Positions 41,337 through 51,044 of a stretch of 58,659 nucleotides of DNA are shown here, one piece after another. The notes below the pieces were generated by a model. The model was not told the origin of the DNA. It ran no database searches and saw nothing but the letters and a program-made list of their open reading frames with translations. The DNA lies in contig JAOZHR010000007.1 in NCBI GenBank assembly GCA_026014805.1, forward strand, positions 1-58,659, in the 5' to 3' direction. The stretch's first letter is position 1, and the number at the start of each line of letters is the position of its first letter. A program made the position numbers and the translations under genes. Source of the DNA: Candidatus Bathyarchaeota archaeon (lineage in GTDB: Archaea; Thermoproteota; Bathyarchaeia; Bathyarchaeales; SOJC01).

Positions 41337-43106
41337 AGCAAGTTTCCCCAAAACAGATTCTGGTACAAACTCTTCCTGCGACCTTACTGAGGCTTCTTCT
41401 ACATAAAGCTGAATAGCGTACTTCAAAGCGTCTTCACTAACAGGAATGAAGTCGAGATCTGACTGGAAATAGCTGAGAAGCGAAGCGGCACAGGCAAAAC
41501 GGATAGCACGGTCTTCCAATCTAGCTGAAAAACGAACAACCTTTCGCGGAATCTCATCTAAGATGGCTTTTCTAGCTCTCATCAACATCTCTTGAGCTTT
41601 TGGAGTAAGCATAACAGGTTTTAGCGAAAATTTGCCCTGCGCCAAAGGATGTTTGGTTTCAGCCGCATAAACCAGCGACAAATGGTCTCGTATCTGTTGT
41701 GCTCCTTCTTCAATGTCAATTTCTCCAAAGACCAGCCGCATTTGACTTTCTGCAATTTCTACAAAACGCTGCTTAGTAAGCCTATGTAGGCGACAAAGCA
41801 TGCGGTCTTCGATTGCGTTGAAGTTTGGGTCTTGAATAGTCAGCTCATAACCTCTGCCAAACGCTGCTACATTATAGTTTACGCTGAAGAAACTGTGGAA
41901 ACGATAAGGACCAATGACTTCGCGATGCGTCTCGTATTTAATTTCACCTCGTTCCATGGCAAGTTTCAATGGCTCTACCATGCCTTTGTATTTAAACCAG
42001 TCATTAAATTCGGGAATAATAAAATTAAAAACTCTTCCAGAGTAAGCTTGACCTATGCGAATGAACCTGGCTGGTGTCATACCTCCAGCGTAACGGTTGC
42101 GTCCTGGAATCCCGTGAGGTGGGATTTTAGCATCAAGCTTCCCAAGAATCATGTCTCTAACTGAAAAGCTCTTACCAGTGCCTGGTTCACCGAAAAGAGA
42201 AAGATTCCACCCTGTTCGCATCCCAGTTCGACCCTTACTATGAACAATCTCAACATCAGCCAACCCGATTTGTTGAGTGATGCTAAGTAAACTATCAAAA
42301 TAGAGAACTGGACCAAAAAGGTCCTTCAGGTAGCCGGCCAGGCGAGAGATAGAAAAAGATTTGCCGAACTTGACCGCCTCATCAACTCGATACTTGAACA
42401 AGTCATTTAAGTAATCGTCCAACTCTCTGTCCATCTCCCCGACAATTTGGCGTTCTTCATCTATTGGGTCAGCTTTTGCAGGAATATCGGCGACGAAGGC
42501 TGCTTTTCTAGCCTCCCTGGGCGCTAACCCCAACTCTAACTGGATTATTGGGGAGGTTTCTTCCAACACTGTCCACTCCTGAAAATCTTTGCTCCTATAA
42601 GAAGTCACTATAACCTTCAGTTTCTCTAAATCCGATAAAATTGGGGAAGGATCTGTGCTTTCTGGAAGATTCTGTCTAATCTCTTTAAGGCTGCAACCCT
42701 TCCCAGAATTCACCAGACACTTCAAAACAGCAATGCAGTTTTTTCCGAATTTTTTCTTGGTCTGGGCAATCGCTGCTTGAATTGTTTTCCAATAGCCCTC
42801 AAGTCGAAATTTACCATTTTCAAATGTATAATATTGACCTCTGAAAACTTCCCATCTACGGGGTTCATAATTGCTGAAAACTTTCTCGAGCTGCACATCG
42901 CTTATATTGGAAGCAATTTCAAAAGCTGCTCTGTCATAGTCCATGTCCCATTCGCTATGAAAATTGATAAAATAAGGAACGTCTAGCGCTTTTCCTATTT
43001 GGAAAAGCTTGCTTCTTGAAAATACACGTTTAAGCAGAAGTTTACGGTCAACAACTTTGTTGTTTCGCATTTTTCTCAACTCGCCGAAAGAAGTTGGTTT
43101 TCCCAT
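41328..43106 (-). CDS. MCM-like AAA+ ATPase with winged helix
   Basis: A 592-residue protein. Residues ~125-185 look like a winged helix (IAVLKCLVNSGKGCSLKEIRQNLP). The AAA+ core has Walker A GEPGTGKS at 306-313, a Walker B-like strand FNFIIPEFNDW near 360-370 with Glu but no clear preceding Asp, a sensor-1 asparagine in FSVNYN near 400, and an MCM-like arginine-finger/sensor-2 helix KVVRFSARLEDRAIRFACAASL near 535. It lacks the MCM N-terminal zinc and hairpin modules, so it is not the replicative helicase. It follows the coiled-coil gene by 21 bases in the same direction, so the two proteins likely act together. Confidence 0.75.
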   Translation of the reverse strand: MGKPTSFGELRKMRNNKVVDRKLLLKRVFSRSKLFQIGKALDVPYFINFHSEWDMDYDRAAFEIASNISDVQLEKVFSNYEPRRWEVFRGQYYTFENGKFRLEGYWKTIQAAIAQTKKKFGKNCIAVLKCLVNSGKGCSLKEIRQNLPESTDPSPILSDLEKLKVIVTSYRSKDFQEWTVLEETSPIIQLELGLAPREARKAAFVADIPAKADPIDEERQIVGEMDRELDDYLNDLFKYRVDEAVKFGKSFSISRLAGYLKDLFGPVLYFDSLLSITQQIGLADVEIVHSKGRTGMRTGWNLSLFGEPGTGKSFSVRDMILGKLDAKIPPHGIPGRNRYAGGMTPARFIRIGQAYSGRVFNFIIPEFNDWFKYKGMVEPLKLAMERGEIKYETHREVIGPYRFHSFFSVNYNVAAFGRGYELTIQDPNFNAIEDRMLCRLHRLTKQRFVEIAESQMRLVFGEIDIEEGAQQIRDHLSLVYAAETKHPLAQGKFSLKPVMLTPKAQEMLMRARKAILDEIPRKVVRFSARLEDRAIRFACAASLLSYFQSDLDFIPVSEDALKYAIQLYVEEASVRSQEEFVPESVLGKLALG

Positions 43107-43127
43107 TTTTAATTATTCGCGAGGGGG

Positions 43128-44762
43128 TTAGTTTGTTGAAAGGGTGTTTATTATGGATGCTTTTTCTTCTGGCTTGATCCAACCTTCAACTTCAAGCTCT
43201 TCTATGCCTTTTTTCACTTTTTCTTTAGAGTCTGCAGACGTTAACAGGTTGTGTGACGTGCCAAGTTGGTCTAGTTTTCTTTGAACTCCCTTATCGCTTT
43301 TTTGCTTCTCTTCAAAAGAGTTCAGTATTTTCTCTAGGGCTTTGGAACGAGGTTTCAGAAGGGTGTTAATATTTGCTTTTTTCACGAACGAGCGAATCTT
43401 CATCGCAAATCCCTCTGGCCCTCTTACAACAACAGGTGGGCGAAGACGGTATCTTTTCTTTTTCTCAGCTGCGTATTGAATTAAGTAGAAGGGTACATGA
43501 ATCAAAGTGAGGTTTTCAGTTTTCCAAGGAATGGTAGCTTCTTTAAGAATTGAGGAACGCTCTCTTTTCTGTTCAATTAGTCTCTCAATTTTATCTGTGA
43601 TGGTCAGTGTTTCTCGCTGCAGCGTCTCTATCTCTTTTCCCTTCTTCTCAACCTCTGAGTCACGTAGATTTTCCAAATCTATGATTTTCCAATTTTCTTT
43701 GTCTATTAACTTCCGGTAGGTCCCGTGCAGATTCTTTGTTGTTTTTTCTGCTTCTTTGTTGCCTCGATTGATAAACTCTGAGAGAGCCTTAATTTTTCCC
43801 TTCACGGTTGAAATTTGATTTTGAACATCTCGGAGTCTGGCATCCCATCGGGCCTCCCCAATTTCGTCGTTTTTCCGCTTCCGCATCTCCTTCCTTTGTT
43901 CATATTCGCTTTTGTTTTGTTCTAGTCTTAGTAGTTCTCGCTCCCATTTTTTACGTTCTGTAAGCCTTACATTTGCCTCTTTTTCGTTAGCTACAGTTAT
44001 TTTTTCTATTTTCTTGTCCCGCTCTTTTTCCAATTCTTCTTTTCTCTTCTCGACCTCTGTCCTAACGGTAGAAATCTTGTCTTCATGTTTTTCTCGAATT
44101 TGCTCTAATTCTTGCCGAAGCTTGTCAACATGTGTCTTCGTTTCTTCGCTCACGGTGTCAATTGCAAATTGCAAACCTTTTATTTCCGACTGGAGCTTGC
44201 TGTAGTGGCCCAGAACTTTTTCGCTAATTTTAGCCGCGTTTTCCTTGTCAATTTTGGGTTGTATTGATGAAGTGGGCTTTAAGTCTGAACTGGCTGTAAT
44301 CTTTGCTGGGCTGTTTTTTATGAATGCTAACATGTCGGATAACAGTTCTTTCTCTGTAATGAATCCCTCTATGAGAATTTCTGTTTGGGAGGTGAATCCA
44401 GAAAAAGTTTCACGGTGGCTTCTTAAAGTGCTGTGATATAATTCTTGAACTGTGGCACTTCTCCTTAAATGCTCAATAAAGGCTTCCACGTCAGGCGGTT
44501 TAAAGTATAGGATATTGTCTGAAACGGTTCCCATTCCATCTATCAGCAAACAGTTTTTTTCCCAAGGAATTGCCCAAAGAGGATAATAAAGTTTGGAGAG
44601 AAAGGTAAGAGTTTCTGCTGCTCCTCCAAGAAGTCCCTGCTTCTTTTTCCGCTCTGCTTCAGTAATGCCAATGAGTGCCGCAACTTCCATAGCCTCAGAA
44701 AAACGTGTCTTTCTGCCGCTATCTTCTGTAGCATAAGGCAGAACTAAATTAGAGCCAGTCAT
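43128..44762 (-). CDS. Long coiled-coil protein, operon partner of the AAA+ ATPase
   Basis: I choose the ATG at 44762 (MTGSNLVLPYATEDSGRK) because GGAGAGG lies close upstream and a TATA-like TTATAAAAG lies 40 bases upstream. The 544-residue product has a globular N-terminus (ALIGITEAERKKKQGLLGGAAETLTFLSKLYYPLWAIPWEKNCLLIDGMG). A long coiled coil of about 230 residues, rich in Lys, Glu and Arg, follows. A C-terminal globular part (LIHVPFYLIQYAAEKKKRYRLRPPVVV) ends in helices. It is SMC-like in outline but has no Walker motifs. No family is recognised. Confidence 0.75.
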   Translation of the reverse strand: MTGSNLVLPYATEDSGRKTRFSEAMEVAALIGITEAERKKKQGLLGGAAETLTFLSKLYYPLWAIPWEKNCLLIDGMGTVSDNILYFKPPDVEAFIEHLRRSATVQELYHSTLRSHRETFSGFTSQTEILIEGFITEKELLSDMLAFIKNSPAKITASSDLKPTSSIQPKIDKENAAKISEKVLGHYSKLQSEIKGLQFAIDTVSEETKTHVDKLRQELEQIREKHEDKISTVRTEVEKRKEELEKERDKKIEKITVANEKEANVRLTERKKWERELLRLEQNKSEYEQRKEMRKRKNDEIGEARWDARLRDVQNQISTVKGKIKALSEFINRGNKEAEKTTKNLHGTYRKLIDKENWKIIDLENLRDSEVEKKGKEIETLQRETLTITDKIERLIEQKRERSSILKEATIPWKTENLTLIHVPFYLIQYAAEKKKRYRLRPPVVVRGPEGFAMKIRSFVKKANINTLLKPRSKALEKILNSFEEKQKSDKGVQRKLDQLGTSHNLLTSADSKEKVKKGIEELEVEGWIKPEEKASIINTLSTN

Positions 44763-44830
44763 AGTAACCTCTCCGAAAACTATATTCTCCAAAGTTTCTT
44801 TTATAACCTATACTCAAATGACAGAAGAGC

Positions 44831-45580
44831 TTAAAGCAAAAAAGACATAGCATCTTTTACTTTCTCTCTGTCCAGCTTTTCGTAAGCTTCGATGCTGCCG
44901 ACATCAAACCAAAAGGCGTCGGATACAAACCCATATACTGGCTTACCTATCTGTATCAAATGAGGAATAGCATCTCCCATCAAATCCACTGTTTGTTTCT
45001 CTTCAACCAATTCTTGCGTAGCCTTCAAAGCTGTGCCTTCAAAGGCCAAGATGCCGATACTTACAGGTTTTTCTAATTTGGGCTTTTCAATGAATCCTTG
45101 AATTTTGCCGTCTTTTTCAAGGTTGGCTAAGCCAACCCTTACTTCAAACCCAGAGGCAAGTGCTACAGTTGCCATTGCCTGCTTTCTCTTATGGAAACTA
45201 ATCAACTCTTTCAAGTTTATATTTGTGAGAATATCTCCATAGTAAACAAGTACTGTGTCCTTTTCGTTAAAGGCTTCTTGCTTGTAGGCATTGAGTACTG
45301 AACCGCCTGTTCCCTTTAGCAATTGACTGTCATAGACATAACGTATCCTTACTTCAAACCTTGATCCTTCGTTGAAATAGTTCTTAATCTGTTCAGCTTT
45401 GTGATTCACCAAGAAGGTAATGTCAGTTATACCGTGAAATTTGAGAAGGCGAACTATATACTCGAGAAGGGGTCTTTGTGTATAACCTATCGGGATCATG
45501 GTTTTTTGAAGATAATAGGTGATTGGTCTAAGCCTTTTTCCTTCTCCTCCGCACAACACTAAAGCCTTAGGATTACACAT
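44831..45580 (-). CDS. Sugar-phosphate nucleotidyltransferase
   Basis: A 249-residue nucleotidyltransferase that makes NDP-sugars from sugar-1-phosphate. The signature ALVLCGGEGKRLRPITYYLQKTMIPIG is at the start, with YYGDIL (metal-binding Asp) near 113, GFIEKPKLEKP near 153 and FWFDVGSIEAYEKL at the end. It lacks the C-terminal left-handed beta-helix of bifunctional enzymes. The sugar (glucose, mannose or other) cannot be told. Confidence 0.9.
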   Translation of the reverse strand: MCNPKALVLCGGEGKRLRPITYYLQKTMIPIGYTQRPLLEYIVRLLKFHGITDITFLVNHKAEQIKNYFNEGSRFEVRIRYVYDSQLLKGTGGSVLNAYKQEAFNEKDTVLVYYGDILTNINLKELISFHKRKQAMATVALASGFEVRVGLANLEKDGKIQGFIEKPKLEKPVSIGILAFEGTALKATQELVEEKQTVDLMGDAIPHLIQIGKPVYGFVSDAFWFDVGSIEAYEKLDREKVKDAMSFLL

Positions 45581-45641
45581 AGCACATCACCTAGTGACTT
45601 CTTTATGAAATAGGAGAGAAAAAAGCGTTTTGCTAGCGGGC

Positions 45642-45929
45642 TTACTCTTCCTTTTGTTTTTCTTCTTTCTTTTCTTCAACTTCGAGTTCTTCAATTGGTT
45701 TCGGCGGTGGAGTAGTAGCCATTGTCCAACCTATCCAAGCACCAATGCCGAGAATGAGTATGAACGCGAGGTACATTGGCATTGCTATGAGCCAAAAAGA
45801 CAGCGTCCAAGCGTCTTGTGTGCCGCCAAGTGGCTCTCCTAGCCAAAAGAGTCCTAGGGTATATCCGATAGCGACGATAGCGCATACAAGGAAAATTAGG
45901 CCGCCAATTCCTTGATCTTTACTAACCAT
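45642..45929 (-). CDS. Small two-helix membrane protein with acidic tail
   Basis: About 95 residues from the ATG at 45929 (GGTGAT upstream). Two hydrophobic helices (about 9-26 and 43-68) are followed by a Glu/Lys tail (EELEVEEKKEEKQKEE). It lies between ahcY and the nucleotidyltransferase on the same strand. No family is recognised. Confidence 0.65.
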   Translation of the reverse strand: MVSKDQGIGGLIFLVCAIVAIGYTLGLFWLGEPLGGTQDAWTLSFWLIAMPMYLAFILILGIGAWIGWTMATTPPPKPIEELEVEEKKEEKQKEE

Positions 45930-45987
45930 GTTATCACCACTTTGTAGCCTTTTTAAGCATATTGTTGTTATAAGCTTTGTCATTAAT

Positions 45988-47244
45988 TTAGATTGTTCCA
46001 GCTTTCCAGCTAGCTAGATATTCTTTCTGTTCTTCGACTAGTCTGTCTATTTCAACATTCATGGCCCTTAGTTTAAGGCTAGCGACGAGTCTATCTATTT
46101 CCTTTGGAACACTGTAAACTTTTGCCTCTAGTTTAGGTGTTTTGACCAGATGCTCTATGCAGAGGGCTTGGTTTGCGAAAGACATGTCCATGACCTCTGA
46201 GGGATGACCTTCTGCAGCGGCAAGGTTGATTAACCTTCCTTCGCCAAGCAAATACAGTTTTCTTCCATCCTGCAACTGGTACTCTTTCAGGTTTGGTCGA
46301 ATTGTCCTCTGTGCAACTGTCATGCCTTCTAGTTCCGGGATGTTTATTTCTACGTTGAAGTGCCCACTGTTAGCAAGTATTGCCCCATCTTTCATTTTCT
46401 CCATGTGTTCTTTGCGGATTACGCTTACGTTTCCTGTGACTGTGACGAAGACGTCGCCTATTCCTGCAGCCTTTCCCATGGGCATCACCCTGAAGCCATC
46501 CATGACAGCCTCTAAGGCCTTTGTCGCATCTGTCTCTGTTACGATTACGTTAGCGCCCATGCCTTTAGCTCTCAACGCTAACCCGCGCCCACACCACCCA
46601 TACCCAGCTATGACAAAGTTTTTGCCAGCAAGTAGAATGCTGGTGGCTCTAATGATACCGTCAAGGGTGCTTTGACCTGTGCCATAGCGGTTGTCAAAAA
46701 GATACTTCGTATAAGCGTCATTCACAGCTATTATCGGATACTCTAATGCTCCACCCTGTGCCATTGCTCGCAGCCGCACAACCCCAGTTGTGGTTTCTTC
46801 GGTTCCACCTTTAATATCTGATATGATTTCAGTTCTTTTAGAGTGAATTGTGCCGACTAAATCGGCGCCGTCATCTACGGTTATGAAGGGGTTGTGATCT
46901 ATGACTTTTTCAATGCACCAGTAGTACTCTTCGGTTGTTTGACCTCTCCAGGCAAAGACACTTATGCCTTTTTCGGCCAAAGCTGCTGCAACTTCATCTT
47001 GAGTAGACAAGGGGTTCGAGCCGCACAGAGCTATCTCTGCGCCGCCTGCCATGAGAGTGTCTATGAGAACGGCGGTTTCCTTTGTTACGTGAAGAGAGGC
47101 TCCTAATAGTATGCCTTCAAGAGGCTTTTCCTTCTCAAATCGTTGTTTGATTTGATTCAGCACAGGCATATGCATTGAAGCCCATTCCGTTAGAGAGGCC
47201 CCTTTCGGAGCAAGACTTGGGTCTTTGACTTTGAATTCTGGCAT
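45988..47244 (-). CDS. ahcY: Adenosylhomocysteinase
   Basis: It splits S-adenosylhomocysteine into adenosine and homocysteine using bound NAD. From the ATG at 47244 (GGAG ten bases upstream) the product is 418 residues. Typical features are [33 protein letters not shown], the catalytic stretch [23 protein letters not shown], the NAD site [21 protein letters not shown], and the C-terminal [22 protein letters not shown]. The deaminase gene just upstream acts on the same metabolite. Confidence 0.96.
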   Translation of the reverse strand: MPEFKVKDPSLAPKGASLTEWASMHMPVLNQIKQRFEKEKPLEGILLGASLHVTKETAVLIDTLMAGGAEIALCGSNPLSTQDEVAAALAEKGISVFAWRGQTTEEYYWCIEKVIDHNPFITVDDGADLVGTIHSKRTEIISDIKGGTEETTTGVVRLRAMAQGGALEYPIIAVNDAYTKYLFDNRYGTGQSTLDGIIRATSILLAGKNFVIAGYGWCGRGLALRAKGMGANVIVTETDATKALEAVMDGFRVMPMGKAAGIGDVFVTVTGNVSVIRKEHMEKMKDGAILANSGHFNVEINIPELEGMTVAQRTIRPNLKEYQLQDGRKLYLLGEGRLINLAAAEGHPSEVMDMSFANQALCIEHLVKTPKLEAKVYSVPKEIDRLVASLKLRAMNVEIDRLVEEQKEYLASWKAGTI

Positions 47245-47307
47245 AATTTCCACTACTCCATCACGTTGTTAACTATCAGTTATTTAAGATGGATACCTTA
47301 AAGGCTT

Positions 47308-48648
47308 TTATTTCAAACGTTCTAAGAGACTACGCTTTGTCTTTTCTGCAAGCTCCATAACCTTATCTACACTCACAGTTTTGATTTTCCTATTTTCCAT
47401 CACAATTTCACCATTTATGATTACCGTGTCCACATCTGCACTTTTGACTGAATAAACAAGGTGGCTTGTCTCGTTGTATACTGGCATTAGATGAGGCTTT
47501 TTGAAGTCAACTATGGCCAAGTCCGCCTTTTTACCGACCTCTATCGAGCCAACTTCTTTGTCCCAACCTAATGCTTTAGCACCATAAATGGTTGCCATAC
47601 GCAAGACCTGTTCAGCAGACAACACCGTTGGGTCCCTGCTTACTCCCTTATGGAGCAAAGCTGCAATCTTCATAACTTCAAACATGTCAGAGCTGTTGTT
47701 GGAGCATGAACTGTCTGTACCGAGGCTTACCGTCACGCCTTTCTCCAGTAACTGTGTTACTGGACTTATGCCTGAGGCGAGCTTTAGGTTCGAAACGGGG
47801 TTGTGAGCGACTTTTACCTTTCTTTTATCCAAAATCGCCATATCCCTTCTTGTGAGGTGGACGCAGTGAGCCGCCACTACGTCATGGGAAAGAACACCTA
47901 AAGCATCAAGATATTCTACCACTCCCCCTGTGACAGCTACGTTGAAAGCTTTTCTAATCTTTTCAGGCTCATCGGCTGTTTCAGCCACGTGAATGTGCCA
48001 GATTATAGGCGAATTTTGTGAGCATCGTTTTTGGTTCAGCTCTTGCGTAAACGCTCTCAGCTCTTGCATATAGTCTGGGCCTACTGTGTAAGGGGCGTGA
48101 GGGCCTATGCTGATTCGTATAAGGCCATCTTTTTTGTTGTGCCATGTTCTAGTCAAAGAATCCAGAGTCGTTCTGTCTTGTTTTTTTCGCCACGAAAAAC
48201 AGGCATGTCCCACGACGCCACGCAAACCTGTTTCAGCGAAGGCTCGTGCTTCGTTGTATTCGTCAGTATAGTGATACATTGTGTTGATTGTTGTTGTACC
48301 GCCCCTGATGGATTCGATGGCGGTGAGTAGGGCGCCTGCGTAGATGTCTTGGCTTGTCATGTGTTTTTCGATGGGCCATATCCATTTTTCCAGCCATGTT
48401 TTGAGGTTCAAGTCGTCTGCGTAGCCTCTTAGGATGCTCATGGCGGCGTGATGGTGCGTGTTGATTAAGCCTGGAATGACAACCTTGTTTTTTGCGTTGA
48501 TTTTTCTGTAGCGTCGATACTTTGGCTTTAGCTTGTCGGTTTTTCCTATTTCGACTATTTTGTCATCTTCGATAACTATTGAGCTGTTTTTTATCGTACC
48601 TTTGTGGCTTATAGTGACTATTGTTCCACATTCTATAATCGAATTCAT
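47308..48648 (-). CDS. SAH/MTA (5'-deoxyadenosine) deaminase, amidohydrolase family
   Basis: A metal-dependent deaminase of the MtaD/DadD group that turns S-adenosylhomocysteine, methylthioadenosine or 5'-deoxyadenosine into inosine forms. Metal and active-site motifs: PGLINTHHHAAMSILRG near 62, IWHIHVAETADE near 213, VVAAHCVHLTRRDM near 252, HNPVSNLKLASG, and LGTDSSCSNNSSDM with the final Asp. The ATG at 48648 has AGGAG 8 bases upstream. Next to ahcY it forms an SAM-byproduct recycling pair. Confidence 0.9.
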   Translation of the reverse strand: MNSIIECGTIVTISHKGTIKNSSIVIEDDKIVEIGKTDKLKPKYRRYRKINAKNKVVIPGLINTHHHAAMSILRGYADDLNLKTWLEKWIWPIEKHMTSQDIYAGALLTAIESIRGGTTTINTMYHYTDEYNEARAFAETGLRGVVGHACFSWRKKQDRTTLDSLTRTWHNKKDGLIRISIGPHAPYTVGPDYMQELRAFTQELNQKRCSQNSPIIWHIHVAETADEPEKIRKAFNVAVTGGVVEYLDALGVLSHDVVAAHCVHLTRRDMAILDKRKVKVAHNPVSNLKLASGISPVTQLLEKGVTVSLGTDSSCSNNSSDMFEVMKIAALLHKGVSRDPTVLSAEQVLRMATIYGAKALGWDKEVGSIEVGKKADLAIVDFKKPHLMPVYNETSHLVYSVKSADVDTVIINGEIVMENRKIKTVSVDKVMELAEKTKRSLLERLK

Positions 48649-48726
48649 AGACACTCTCCTGTTTTACAACTTTTCTGGATGAAATGTTATTAAAGTTGGT
48701 GAAGCTTTAGAAGAACTTTGAGGTTA

Positions 48727-49194
48727 ATGAAGCTAAGCCGGCTAGATCGTGTGATTCTTATCTTGCCTGTCTTGGGCATTCTAGACGTGTTGTCCACGTT
48801 CTTTGCTGCTTGGCGAGGTTATTCCCTCTATTTGTATGAAGTTGGGCTGTTTGCGTCCTATTTTGCTCAAAAAGGTCTGCTTCACCTTTATGTTTTCATT
48901 TATTTAGGCATTTTAGTTGGAGTGGCTGGAGTGCTTCTTTTCATCAATCGTGAAGTTAGCACAGATAGGTTTCTTGATGAACTGTTGCTTCTGATACTAG
49001 TAGGGGTGATCTGTCTTATTGAGGCACGTTTGACAAGTGTTATAGTGTCTAATTTCCTGTTGGGATTAGGTAGATTTGCGCCGTTTGGCGGATTACATTG
49101 GCTTATTTACTTAAGCGTGTTCGTTACTATATTGGCGTACACCTGGGATGAGTTGAAAGAACTGTTTGGATTTGGTATGTATGACAACGACTGA
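48727..49194 (+). CDS. Membrane protein, four helices
   Basis: About 155 residues with four hydrophobic helices (roughly 10-25, 38-55, 73-92 and 128-142). The TTG at 48718 or ATG at 48727 may start it; the GAGG overlapping the TTG favours the ATG, though spacing is short. Its end overlaps the kinase gene start by 14 bases, so the two are coupled. Unknown function. Confidence 0.65.
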   Translation: MKLSRLDRVILILPVLGILDVLSTFFAAWRGYSLYLYEVGLFASYFAQKGLLHLYVFIYLGILVGVAGVLLFINREVSTDRFLDELLLLILVGVICLIEARLTSVIVSNFLLGLGRFAPFGGLHWLIYLSVFVTILAYTWDELKELFGFGMYDND

Positions 49195-50317
49195 AAAAGA
49201 AAGAGTTGTGGCTCTGCGAGAGAGTTTAGAGGCATATCTTTCGTCACTGTTCGGCGAAGATGTTGATGTGGTTTATGTTGATGAGCTAGGTAAAGAAAAG
49301 AAGCGGAATCATCTAGAAGAGGATAAAGAATGCGGCTTGAAAGGCTTCGGCTATGGGATTCCTTACCTCATCGTCCTAAACATTGGTGGTCGCATGAAAA
49401 AAATTGTTTTGGAAACGATGCGCCCCGGCAGTGGTTTTAGCCATGACCATTTCAGCGACCGCGCTGGGATCCTGCTTTGGCAACATTCAGCCTTCAGCAA
49501 ACTGCCTAAGCATGTACACTCGGTGGATGTTGGCGCCTTTACAAAAAGACGAAGCCTGAAGTCTCTTGGCGACTGCGACGAATTTTTTATTGTGACAGAA
49601 TTCGTGGAAGGCAAGCTCTACCACGAAGACTTAGATAGGCTGAAAATGTTCAAGCAACTCGGTCCGTTAGATTTGGAGCGCTGCAGAGCCCTCTCTGACT
49701 ATTTAGCGGAGATTCACCAGGTTAAGAGCCGCCGAACAGAGCTTTACATTCGACGAATCCGCGACCTCATAGGCCACGGCGAGTGCATAATGGGGTTAAT
49801 GGACAGCTACCCAACAGGCTTGGATTACATTAACGAGAAGAACTTAATGGAAATCGAGAAGCACTGTGTGGAGTGGAGGTGGAAGCTGAAACGATTCACC
49901 CATCGACTGGCGCAGGTGCATGGAGACTACCACCCTTGGAACATACTCTTCCACAAAGACACCGACTTCACCGTTCTCGACCGCAGCCGAGGAGAATGGG
50001 GCGAGCCAGCAGACGATGTTAGCGCCATGACAATTAACTACCTGTTTTACAGCTTGCAGACGCACGGGCGACTAGCGAAATCCTTTGAAACTCTCTTCAA
50101 CCTGTTCTGGAAAAACTACTTAGACAAGACCGGGGACGAAGAGATATTGACTGTCATTCAGCCTTTCTTCGCTTGGCGGAGCTTGGTCGTTGCATCACCA
50201 GTTTGGTATCCAAACCTGCCAGAGCACGTGAGAAGTAAGCTTTTCAACTTTGTTCGAAACGTGCTTGAGACCGAAAAACTAGACTTAAAGGATATTAACT
50301 CCTATCTCAAACTGTGA
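49181..50317 (+). CDS. Aminoglycoside phosphotransferase-type (APH) kinase
   Basis: A 378-residue kinase of the APH/choline kinase fold. Features: nucleotide strand YLIVLNIGGRMKKIVLETMRPG near 60, hinge FIVTEFVEGKLYHED near 140, catalytic loop AQVHGDYHPWNILFHKD near 258 (HGD and Asn), and metal motif VLDRSRGEWGEPADDVS (DFG equivalent) near 275. The substrate is unknown: a sugar, antibiotic or small alcohol are options. It overlaps the membrane gene upstream and is followed by an APS kinase-like gene after 141 bases. Confidence 0.82.
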   Translation: MTTTEKERVVALRESLEAYLSSLFGEDVDVVYVDELGKEKKRNHLEEDKECGLKGFGYGIPYLIVLNIGGRMKKIVLETMRPGSGFSHDHFSDRAGILLWQHSAFSKLPKHVHSVDVGAFTKRRSLKSLGDCDEFFIVTEFVEGKLYHEDLDRLKMFKQLGPLDLERCRALSDYLAEIHQVKSRRTELYIRRIRDLIGHGECIMGLMDSYPTGLDYINEKNLMEIEKHCVEWRWKLKRFTHRLAQVHGDYHPWNILFHKDTDFTVLDRSRGEWGEPADDVSAMTINYLFYSLQTHGRLAKSFETLFNLFWKNYLDKTGDEEILTVIQPFFAWRSLVVASPVWYPNLPEHVRSKLFNFVRNVLETEKLDLKDINSYLKL

Positions 50318-50458
50318 AAGCAATGCGCTCTCATTCCAGATGCTTAAGCATATATCCAATATCTTTGAGTGTAGATTGCTTGTGTCTTTTATTCCTAAGA
50401 TTTATCAACAGATTGACAATATTTTCTCCTAGGTCATTGCTGAAGGTGGGTAACTCAT

Positions 50459-51022
50459 TTGAATAAAGGATGGTGTATCTGGGTCACTGGTTTGCCGGGA
50501 AGTGGCAAGTCCACCATAGCCAATTTGCTGCTGAAAAAGCTGAAGGCTCTAAACCTTTACGCTCAAATGGTTTCTATAGACATGATACGCAAATACGCCA
50601 CCCCGCAACCAACCTACTCCGAAAATGAGCGTGAAGTAGTCTATGGCGCTTTAGTTTTCACTGCGAAGATGTTAACCGAAAATGGCGTCAACATCATCAT
50701 TGACGCAACAGGTAATCGCCGCCGATTCCGAGAGCAAGCAAGGCAAGCCATGCCGCATTTCATGGAAGTCTACCTCGAATGCCCCCTTGAAGTTTGCGTG
50801 CAGCGGGAAGCAAAGCGCAAAAACACCTATCTAGCCCCCAGTGACATATACAAGAAGGCAGAAGAAGGAAAAGCTCAAACAGTACCCGGCGTAGGTGCCC
50901 CTTATGAAGAACCTTTCGACCCAGAGGTAAAGGTTGACTCTTCATGGCTTTCAGCGGAGCAATGTGCTGAAAAAATCTTGACTGCAATTCAGGAACACTT
51001 CTTGAAATCTAAAAAGCCATAA
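50459..51022 (+). CDS. APS kinase-like P-loop kinase
   Basis: A 187-residue P-loop kinase. It opens with WVTGLPGSGKSTIANLLLKKL (Walker A) and ends in a domain with YKKAEEGKAQTVPGVGAPYEEPFDPEV as in adenylylsulfate kinase. The middle differs: SIDMIRKYATPQPTYSENEREVV and IIIDATGNRRRFREQAR replace the usual DGDNxR and the ISP(Y/F)RxxR segments, so another substrate is likely. TTG start with GGTGGG upstream. No sulfate genes are near. Confidence 0.75.
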   Translation: MNKGWCIWVTGLPGSGKSTIANLLLKKLKALNLYAQMVSIDMIRKYATPQPTYSENEREVVYGALVFTAKMLTENGVNIIIDATGNRRRFREQARQAMPHFMEVYLECPLEVCVQREAKRKNTYLAPSDIYKKAEEGKAQTVPGVGAPYEEPFDPEVKVDSSWLSAEQCAEKILTAIQEHFLKSKKP

Positions 51023-51044
51023 AAGTCGGGTGGGCTGAAAGCTT

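Noticed and set aside
41328-43106. Replicative MCM helicase
   Set aside because: No MCM N-terminal domain, no zinc module, and the Walker B is not of the MCM type. Only the AAA+ core looks MCM-like.
50459-51022. Sulfate assimilation gene cluster
   Set aside because: No ATP sulfurylase or reductase nearby, and the kinase lacks usual APS-binding segments.
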